In this document: in pieces, positions 47,795 to 58,700 of the stretch
Numbering within the stretch: position 1 is the stretch's first letter
How the letters are laid out: the number at the start of each line of letters is the position of its first letter
From: Lytechinus variegatus
Taxonomy: Eukaryota; Echinodermata; Echinoidea; Temnopleuroida; Toxopneustidae
Assembly: GCF_018143015.1 (NCBI RefSeq)
Contig: NC_054758.1
Coordinates: 14,612,001-14,676,000, forward strand
DNA: 64,000 nt
Direction of reading: 5' to 3'
Position numbers and translations under genes: made by a program
Notes under the pieces: model-generated
Database searches by the model: none
What the model was told of the DNA's origin: nothing
Seen by the model: the letters and a program-made list of their open reading frames with translations, nothing else

Positions 47795-48665
47795 ATGTTT
47801 ATTTCCACGCTAACATTCACAGTGCTTTGGGTCGTTGCTCTGGCAACAGCCCAAACCACACCCACTTCAACGATGTCAGAACCACCAATGGATGAATGGT
47901 ACCCCTTCAAGAATCCAGGAGAGATCCTCCCAGATGGGGCATTAACGATACCTTACATCCTGAACGTTGTAGGTGGGTTCTGGACACAGTATCGTCTGAT
48001 AGACTCCTACGTTTACCTCTGCTCCGCAGTGCTTCCAGAGTTGGAAGAGAGAATCCCGGAAATAGGCAATATGAGTGGTATGTGGAAACCAGTTTGTGAG
48101 GAGGTCATCTCTGCGAGGAACAACGAGGATGGATTCAATGCCAAAGAATTTTGCCATGCTCTTGTGGCTTTGGGAATGGGCGTCCTAACAGCAGAATCCA
48201 ACATGACCGCTTGGAATGGCTCTGGAGATATGTCAGGCATGCCCGGAATGGGCATGATGGACATGCCATCAGGGGACACCATGACGCCTGGCCCTGGTGG
48301 GAACCCCGAGGATCTATCCATGCTGTTCTCACCCCTGCTTGAATCAGCTGCCAGCGTTGCCCAGGAGCTCTATGGAATCAATATCAGCAATCCTATGACA
48401 ATATGCCCTCAAGCTCACCACTTCCTAGAGCCATCTTTGCCGAAATTGATCTACGATTTCGAGACGAAGATGTTGAGCAATATGTTGACTTCGGGAGAAT
48501 TCGGGTGTGATATTGTGGACGAGATACTAGGAGATGTAGGGATTAATTCCACCTCACCCCTATATCCGATTGCCCAGGAGATTGAAGCACTTGTTTATGA
48601 AGCCTTGGGATTCGATAGCAAGCAGGAGCTCTGTGAAGAAATCACCAAAGCATTGGCGAATTCAG
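47795..48665 (+). CDS. Gene 2 exon 1: signal peptide and Cys-helix modules 1-2
   Basis: The ATG has an AAG context and begins a hydrophobic signal ending near ATAQ-TTPTS. Two modules follow, each with helices and an ending of the type GFxxKEFC/GFDSKQELC. A Met/Gly/Pro-rich linker (MSGMPGMGMMDMPSG) separates them. The donor TTCAG/GTAAGA leaves phase 1. Confidence 0.82.
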
Positions 48666-51600
48666 GTAAGAGGATGGAGCCTTGTTTGAATGGTAGGAAT
48701 CAGGGTAATGCTGATGTTTGTACCGTTGGTAGTGAAAGTGATTGTCATGGTGGTAGTATTTCAAGTAATAATGGTGAAGGGGCGATTATGGTGGTGGTGG
48801 TTGGAGTATGATTGGGCGTCAACAGTTACGGTTGTTGTGGCAATATCATTAATGGTGGTAGGGAGGTAAAATAATCGTAATGGTAGGTGGAGCGGTATGG
48901 TGACATCTTGTGGATGGATATGGGGTAGATGGTGTTGGGAATGATGGTGGATTTCGTGAGGTAAAAATAAATAATATGTGGTTGTCGTGGAAGGATTGAT
49001 GATTGATCGGTGATACAAATGATGGTGCTGCTGATGGTGGCAATGGTGATAATGGTGCGGACAGGTGATAGATGGAGTGCGAGGGTTGTATGGTAACAAT
49101 GGTACTGCTGCTGGTGATAGTAATGACGATGATGGTGGTGTTGGTGGTTGTGGTGATTGTAATGGTGGTGACTTGATTGAGGTCATTGTAGATGCATAAT
49201 CGGTCAAGTAGATTAAACGTGTTATGTCGATGACGTGCACAATACGTTACCCCTTTGTGTCTTCAATCCTGTTTAATAACCAGATTCAAGTTTAAGCCAC
49301 ATACTCTCAGAGAATGCATATAATGTTTAAATTCATGCTCTCATTTTTGTTTGGGGGCCATCAGGCGGTTAAGTAGACCCTCGCCATCAGGAATGACTAT
49401 GTTCTCTTTGTAAACTCATCTCTTAACGTCGTACCCTTTTCAGAAGCTGAAGACCTGGCAACAGAAATCGTTAACCATCTCTTTTTAATCCTAACCGACG
49501 AGGATGAGTGTAGGACTATCGCCCATGGCGTCGTAGACATCATCAATGACGTCATAATGATGATGACCCCAATGGATAACTCGACAGACATTCCTTGGTC
49601 TATAACCGATGATGTCATCTACCAGTATACCGGATTCATGAGCATCGAGGAGATATGTGAAAATGTTGATAAGAACTTCTCTGGTATGTGTAAACATCCC
49701 TACCAAATAATGGTTTGGTTCTACGTTTAATAACACCAAAAGAAACAAGAAGTAAAATTGCCGTGTGGTTTTGGTTTTTGCTCCTAATCTTAACCAGAGG
49801 CTTTGAATCTCATTCCTTTCCTCATTTCTTAACACAATTATCCCCTATAGGAAAGAACACAGTGTCCCACAGTGTGTGCCACAGTGTGTTCACAGTGTGG
49901 ACACAATGGGAAACCACATTCACACTGTAAAATTTGAATATTGCAAAAGTGGGAAACACGTATTTACATGGTAGACCGTGTGAACAAGCTCTACAGTCAC
50001 TGACGAGGTGTCCAGTGTAAAAATATTTTCACACTGCTGAATTGGAGCATTTTGACATTGTGGATAATATTTTCACATCGTCCAGTATGTGAACACACTG
50101 TGATCATAGTGTGTGACATTGTGTCCTTTCCAGCAAGGAAGAGGAGGCCCCGGAGGTTAGGTGAATAAATTATCAGTGACATATATACATTGACTCATTA
50201 ACTTTCATCGTTTTCATGGTTTTACGCCAATACATGGACCACTTTAGTATTTTGGGGTGATATTCATATCAGAAAGATGAGACGTGATCGAAAAGGTCGT
50301 GTATAATGAGAATGTACGATGTAGATGAAGGAAATATGATAATCAAAATGAATATCCAAACACTTTCTTTTTTTTCTTTTATCAGGATGTCACTCAAAAG
50401 GTTTCGACCGAGATGCGTGTAACATCTGTTCCCTGTCAACGGAAGATGGCGCCCCATCATTTCTCTCATCCGATCGCAGAGACTGTGACATGAAGTGTCC
50501 CTTAGGTATTTGTAATACCTATACTCATTGGGGTTGCAGGCGTTTAATTCAATTCATTTCTTTTACTTCATTTCCAATTCAAACATAATACAAAGACATA
50601 TGAATCAGATACAAATTAACGGATTGACATTTTAAAGAAAAGCAGTCTAGAAATAGAGCATAAATGGACATGAGGTGGTCCACACAATGATCATGATTGG
50701 AGATTAGTAGGCCTGCTTATATTTTGAGAATTCTCTTATGAGCGCTATACTACAGGTTTCACAGAAGGTTTTGCAACATGAAGAAAAAAAAAAAATTATC
50801 AACCTACCCCATTCCCAGCATTTGCAAGTTGATACAACTCAATGACAAATATTTACACTGCAAAAACTCCGATATCGATTTCACACCAGTCCAGAATCTA
50901 TAGATGTCCACACCAGAGAAGAATTGAAACAACACCAGTTTGGAATCAAACTGATGCTGTTTTCAAACTAATTGTTGTTGTATAAACTGATATAATCTGA
51001 CGTTAGACCAAATCAAACCTGGTGCTGTTTAACACTTCTCTGGTGTGGACATAAATTTCCAGGCTGGTGTTAAATCAACACCAGAGTTTTTTCAGTGTAT
51101 GTGTATTCATAATATGGGACTGGTTTTCGGAAGGGCAATCACTGACTCAACCTCTTTTTAGAAAAAAAATGAATGTAAAATGAGTTCCTATCCAATTAAA
51201 AAGGCATGAAAAAGAAATGTACTTTGCGAAAAAGGGGGCTTTCATGGGTCGATTTTCATCCTTTCTAGATATAGACTTCGGAGCAATGGAAAACGAATGT
51301 GGCTTCTGCGTCCTCGGTGTTACAGGGTTGGATATGAATGAAGGTTTGAATGAATGCAACGAATGCGGAGAAGATACATCATGCATAGGCTGTGACGGAG
51401 AACCAAACAGGTACGTCAGCCATTAGAATACAATCCTATATCATATCTAAATTCTGTATATATATGTGTGTGTGTATTTATATATATATATATATATATG
51501 TATAACTTTACACATTTATATATATATATATTATATAAATAGTGTACAATCTATTGTACAATATACTGGATTATATGTACGGCAAATATAAAATTATCCC

Positions 51601-53791
51601 GAGTGCAGGTTTATTTCACCGAGGCCGAAGGCCGAGGTGAAATAGGCTTGCACGAGGGATAATTTCATATTTGGAGTTCATATAGTCCAGTAATATTGTA
51701 TGATAGAATGTTCACTGTTTATTATAGTAAATAGATCCCTCAATCTAAGTCCCCCATCATGGATTTTACCATAGTCTAGATCTAGATGGCATACGTTCTT
51801 CTTACCTTATATTTGTGAAATTCCAATTGAACACGATGAACTCCTAATTACATGTAGCAACAAATGAACTCCAAACAGTCGATGAACTCCTAGGCCAGTT
51901 GAATGAACTCCAAACAATTAACTCCAAACAATGAACTCCAAAATAATGAACTCCAAATAGACAGTCTAGATCCATAGATTCCAATCCAAAAGTTTAGAAT
52001 GACAGAAATATTTACACAAGTCTTGGTCTAACTTAGACAGTTTAGACCTAGTCTAGTATAAGTATGTTGAAAGTTAGTTATTTTTTATTACATATAAATT
52101 TGACCTTACAAGTGTTGAAGTGGAGGTGCATTCTAGAAGAAACTGAAGAGTTGATATTGATAGGGAGGAAGTCGGCTGACTGTTTACCACAAGTTGTGAT
52201 GACTGTGCATGTGCCTGCGGTGGTGAAGGCGATCGAGGAACGTTGCTAGTAGTGGCAGTGCTAGACCTGACAAACTTAGAAGATCTAAGTACCTCTCTGG
52301 CAGAGTCAGAGGTTGAAGAACATGATGCTGTCTCTTCATTGTTACTGGCGATGGTTAAACTCATTCTCCTCTTTTGACTGTAGCTCTCTAACTCTTGAGT
52401 AATGTTTGATGCTGTTCTCGGAGCGATGGCCAGAAATTGCCATTATGTGGCGAGCTTCAAAGCCAGCGTTATCAAGTTTGTTGATGGCCGTGGCACGGAG
52501 GCAGTGATTGGTGTACACTTTCGAGCATTGTGCTTGTTTCGATATCACTGACATCTTGTTTCCAAGTGTATGTAAACCCACAGGTACATTGTCATACCAA
52601 GGGCTAGCTGACTGAGCAGGCCTTCTTGCCTTTGGTCGCTGCCATAGTGCATCACAGTTTTCATTCAGGTGAGAGAGATATTCAAGAAACGAGTTTACAG
52701 GGCAGTCAGACTTACCAGTTGCACTTACCAGTTGCATACATCCGTCCACCCTGGCTTTCTTCATCGTGATTAAGTTCGCCGCGATGCCGATGGTTCTTGG
52801 TAATCATATCTCGAAAAACATGGACATATCGTTGATTAGCTGAATCTGTCTGTACAGCGAAATCATCTTTCTTCATTTGGCGAAGATTCTCCCTTCCCCG
52901 GTTGCAGAGATGTAACATGAGGTCTAAGAATTAACACCTTATTCTGCAAATCCTTTGGTACGGTCAGGTCAAAAGACTCCCTGATTTTATTCATATCCTC
53001 AGGTGTAACCGGGTCCTTATGTCGAATTGCACCTTTTCCCTCAGCCTTCAATTTGTGGAGTATGGCTTTAAACATTTCATTACATCCATCGAATACAGCA
53101 TCTTTACAGATCGAATTGACGGTGCTTCAAAAAGTGACGCTGCAAACCGTACCGAAGAGTGATCATCGACATCTTCGCATAAGACTCCCCGTTACCTTGG
53201 CGGAGCTCGGCGTAGAAAGACCGTAGAAAATCGTTCAGTTCTGGGGCACTGCATCGCTCAGTTAGTACTGCAAAATCCACTTCTTTCTGCCGACAATACG
53301 ACCTCACGATGTTCAAAGAGTAGCTTATTACTCCTTTTGTCCGCGTGGAATCCTTGTCATCCATAATGGAAGCAAGATCCTCTTCCGTAAGGGAAGGAAA
53401 TCGGCAATTATTATCCATTTTGCAGTTCTTCGCGAAATTGTTCGCCGGTGAAGAATTGACAGAAAAAGTGTCCGATAATTTTTACCTACGATAGGCATGA
53501 TAGCTATCGATACTCAAATTTTGTCGTCTGCTGCAAGGGGTTAAACCACGTAAATTTGTATTTCTATCTGCGATCGGAAATTATAAAAATGCTACTTTGG
53601 GAAATCGATATACATGTACAAATATATCGATTGAAAACAAATTAATCGATATTCTCCCCATTCCTTTAACACGGGTTTTGCCATCCAAAAATCGAAAGTT
53701 ATATTGTACATGTACAATATAACTTTTGAAGGGAGGTCACGTGGTACCATTCCAGTCAATCACAGCTCGTATTCTCCTACCACTATTTACT

Positions 53792-53832
<41 letters not shown>

Positions 53833-55686
53833 GTATGTGTGTGTGTGTGTGTGAGGGTGTGTGTGTATGTATTTATGAATTTATTATATAGTCACGAACA
53901 AATTACAATATTTACAAGGGATCAGAGAAATTAAAGAGACCAACACAAAAACAATATTTTAACGAAAAAAAGTGATTCATGTTAATACAATGTAGATGTA
54001 GCTTGTCAGAAGCACGAAACAAATTCAGTTTTAAAATAGGTACAGAAATTAAGCAAACTAAGATGTTTACCAAAAAGTATATCAGGGAATAAGGCCTATA
54101 GTACAGAAAAAAGATTCTATGTGCATGTCGTTACTGTAGTCGAGGGTTGCAGAAGCACATTGTATAAATCATGGATTGGTAAACTTGTAAAAAGTTAACA
54201 TAGAGCCTATACTAAGATCAGTTATGTACCAAGACCCCGAAAACTAGAATCTGGACTCTATCAAACTATTCTCCTCGAAGCAGCCGCTCTGTAGCATCAG
54301 ACTTCGCAACGAGGTCTTTGTCTCCAAGACGTATCCGCCACGTATACACACAAACCTATGCAAAAACATAAAAACGTACCTATGTAAAACCACAAGATTT
54401 CAGAATAGTGCTTTCCCAAGTTTCACACAATATTGTTAAACCCTACTTATTCAAATCGCACCTCTCACCGACACATCGCTTACTTTCCTTTATTTTCTGC
54501 AGCGCATACAGACATATTTATTATGCGTTAAGCGCTATTAAAAACTGACAATATTATCATTATTATTCTTATTACCACCATTATCATTTTTGTAATAGTA
54601 CATCAATCATCTGCTGTGATTATATGTCATAATTGCTTTATTTTCTTCAGTGGAGCTGTTTTTGACAACTGTGATGTCTGTGCGGGGAATCATACTAACT
54701 GCACGATTATTGTGACCATAGAGCCGTCGGCTATACCTGAAAACACGGATTACAACGTAAGATATACTTCTTTGTAACTATGTAATATCAACAATTAGTA
54801 ACAAGGCTTTTGATTGGTCAGATTCGCTCTCGTGAGGCTTATATTATTGCGCAGTTCGTTATACGGTAAAAAAATGTAACCGTTGGATATACCCGACAAT
54901 TTTTTTATACGGTTGTTTGTGAAAGAAGCGTATTGGCAATGACATGGTTTGTGGGGCAAAACTTTAAAGAGAGTTGCAAGCAAGCGAGCACAAAAATATA
55001 TTTTATGGATTTTTCAATAGTCAGAACATTGTTTCATATTTCACTCATATTCCGGAAGTTTCCGTTTCTTTCCCTTTCTCGCTTTTTTCTTGATTGTGAT
55101 TTTTTTTAGGTATCCATGGCTCCCTTTTGCCTCCACCGTATGTACGCTAATGCTTTGTTGAAAAACTCCAGAGCCCCATTTTGCCAACGAAAAATATTGC
55201 CCTGGTGGGCGTTTTATAAAGCTATTCGTAAGTTAAGAGCGACTTTACTAACGACAGGTGATCCCTTTTTACGCTGAAATAATTACCAATGGAATTTATT
55301 GGTTAATATAATTTACCACAAGAAAGGATCACCAGTCGTTCTTAAAGTCGCCTGAACTCACGATCAGCTTTATGAAACGGTCCCCAGGACACATGCGACG
55401 GATATCTCAATAAAAATACTCATAACATATTTGCGTTGTGGAAATAAATGTCAAGAGAAAAGAGATAATTAACATCTTCATTTTTTATTTTTGCAATCTT
55501 ATTTCACTGTATTTCCCCCCTAGATAACGGTGCATGGAGCCGGGTTTCACCAAGACCCGACACCCGTTTGTCTGTACACCCGGATATCCGACTCCGTGGA
55601 ATTTAATGAAACCATGACGGTTATGGACCCATCGATGGGATACTGTCGGGCTAACTTAGAGCGTGGTAGGAATGAATGATCAGGAA

Positions 55687-55718
<32 letters not shown>

Positions 55719-58700
55719 ATGATGATGGTGGTGGTAATGATGATAGTAGTGATGATGCTGATTGTGATGGCGGTGATTAATGGTGTTTATGATGATGATG
55801 ATTATACATGTAGTAATGGTAACAATAATGTTGATAACGATGACGATGCTCCATTTCGAAGGTGGTTGATGCTAGTAGTGATGATGATTTATTTATTTAT
55901 TTATTTTTGTTATTTTGACAGGGTAGCCCATTCACCAATAGATAGTGGTCTTCCATGGGGCCCTGAATAACAATAAACATATTTACAAAGTGCATAACGT
56001 ATGTAGAGAATGTTACGAAATTAAGATTCACAATAGGATTTGAATGTAAAACGAAACATTAACAAACTTAGCAGCAAACAATGATGATGATGATGATGAT
56101 GATAGTGACAGTGATGACGATAATGAGGCTGGTAATGATGCTTGTAATGATGATGATGATGGTGACGATTATGATAACGAAAATGATGACGACGACGATT
56201 ATTCATTGATTGATGGTAATGCTGAAGGTGGTGACCATTTCTTCAAAAGGGCCCTGCACAAGAAGTTGCTTTGAAACGTAGTTAAACACAATCCCCATTG
56301 AACGCGCTACTAATCAGTAGTAATGATGATGATGATAGTGATGGTGATGACGACGACTATGATGATGATGCAGAAAGTTTTATTTTGAGTTAAGACTAAA
56401 CAGAGCTGTTTGTGCAAAGGTCATCAGTAGGATTCTCATATTTAAACTAAATATTTCATGACAGAAAATCTTTTAGACGGACGAACCAAATAGCTTGTAA
56501 ACAAACATGTTTCAAAGCATTTTTTTAGTTTAAATATCATCGGCAAAACATTACAATAGATTTCTGGTGATTACTTATTTATTACGATTAATTTATTGAC
56601 ATGTCTTTCTTTCCTTCTTGTAGGTTCATACTCTTTCACTGTGTTGTTCAATACTACGCCTGTAATGCATGGGGATAACCTGAAAGTATTTACACGTAAG
56701 TTTACCTCCCACTCAGTCACAAGTAGACCCATATCTTTTTATCCAGAAAAAGGAAGGAATCTCGGTAGAAATAAAAAGAGGAGAGGGGATATCGGACTCC
56801 CTCCGTCCTCCAAAAGGGGCCTAAATCCATTGATCAATCTGAACTTGCACGTATTGCTAAGCAGGAAACATAATATGATCCTTCAAAGTACTGTGGCCAT
56901 ATCCCTCTTGCCATAGGGATATTCTTTATCGACATGCATGTCGACAAAAACTTTCTCAGTTAACTTCTGTACCTCTTTGTACAAAATCTCATCAAGATAC
57001 CTCATGTCGACATGCCGACTTGTAAAGTTATTAAGACGACTTAAACTGACTTACCAAGGCAAAAATACCCCTCAACATTTCGCCGAGTTTCAGTTATTTC
57101 CACAGGCTTCAAGGTGCTATCATTGATGAAATGGCAGGATGGTTTCTCTTCACATTGATTTACCATGTAGACTTACTAACTTTTAAAGTCAACATGGCGA
57201 CATGGGTCATCTGCCAAAGTCGACTGATGAAAACTGTCATTGAGTTTTGCGAGGTACTATTTGACACCATGCCCACTTATAGAGCAGGGGCCCTTTGCAG
57301 AAAGAGTTGCAATCAATCGCAACTCCAAAAATCATGCGCAACTTGATTTTCAACCAATCAACAGCGCGCATTTTTGACTTGCGATTGATTTTTTTGACTT
57401 GCGTTTAAAGGCAACTCTTTCTGCAACGGACCCCTGGTAAAACAGGTAATAGCAGTGTTTGGGCTCAGTGGGTAAGTCTCCCGACCTTGAACCAGAAGGT
57501 CCGGGGTTCGAATCCCACCGCACCACTTGTATCCTTTGACAAGGCGATTATCTACATTTGACACTCTCCATCCAGGGTCCCGTTGCATAATATTTTTGCC
57601 ATAAAACATTCGACAGTCCGATAAGAGTAGCTGTGCTAAGGCCGGGGTAATAGTAGGCCCACTATGTAGAAATATTAATTTAGCGCTATATTGTAAATGT
57701 TGCATATCCTTATTAACATTATACACAGCATAAGGCGTGATAAAATCGATTTGACAAATTAATCTACTCTTAATAGCTTTAAGAAATAAACTTACTATTT
57801 TTATCCAAAAATATATATTTTTGGATGATTGGATAATAATAGGCCCCCTATGTACATGTAGTAATATTAATTTAGCGCTATATTGTAAATATTCCATATC
57901 ATTAACATTATACACAATATAAGGCGTGATAAAGTCGATTTGACAAATCTACTCTTAAAAGCTTTAAGAAATAAACTTACTATTTTTATCCAAAAAAATA
58001 TATATTTTTGGATGATTGGATTATAGTAGGCCCCCTATGTAGTAATATTAATTTAGCGCTATATTGTAAATGTTCCATATCATTATTAACATTATACACA
58101 GCATAAGGCGTGATAAAGTCGATTTGACAAATCTACTCTTAAAAGCTTTAAGAAATAAACTTACTATTTTTATCCAAAAAAATGTTTTTGGATGATTTTC
58201 TTACAGCAATAACAGTTGATAACGTTTCTGAGGATGTTTTTCTTCTCGGCTCGACGCCAAATTATGTACTAAGATTCACGGCTGAGGATGGATTAGACTT
58301 TACACAAGCAAAAGCCTTAGATCTCGTTCCTTATCTTGTCTTTCTGTACGGTACGTCAGCTTCATTATACTCGTTTTTTAACTACTACTACTACTACAAC
58401 TTCTACTACTACCACTACTACTTCTTCTACTACTACTACTACTACTACTACATGTACTACCACTACTACTTCTACTACTACTACTACTACTACTACATGT
58501 ACTACCACTACTACTTCTACTACTACTACTACTACTACCGATAATAATGATAGTGATGATGATGACGATGATGATGGTGATGATGATGGTAATAATGAAG
58601 ATGATGTTTATGATGAAAATGATAATATATACGGTAAATATAATTAGGATGATATCATCTTAGACATCATCACCATGGTCGCTGTATCATAAATGGAGAG

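Larger units (their letters stand above)
51740..53730 (-). mobile_element. Crypton (tyrosine-recombinase DNA transposon), antisense in intron 4 of gene 2
   Basis: The recombinase frames occupy 53418-52074 on the minus strand. Flanking non-coding sequence includes the 12-mer array on the 3' side and a 32-bp perfect palindrome at 53695-53726 on the 5' side. ATTGTACA-type words occur at both flanks, but the true ends are not certain. Cryptons insert through a tyrosine recombinase and lack RT. Two or three frameshifts make this copy inactive. Confidence 0.65.

Noticed and set aside
48761-49240. 159-residue His/Pro/Thr-rich minus-strand frame in gene 2 intron 1
   Set aside because: It is the complement of a decayed GGT/GAT microsatellite.
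58182-58647. Poly-Tyr, poly-Thr and poly-Asp frames following exon 8
   Set aside because: The exon ends at 58350 with a good donor; the rest is an ACT/GAT microsatellite.
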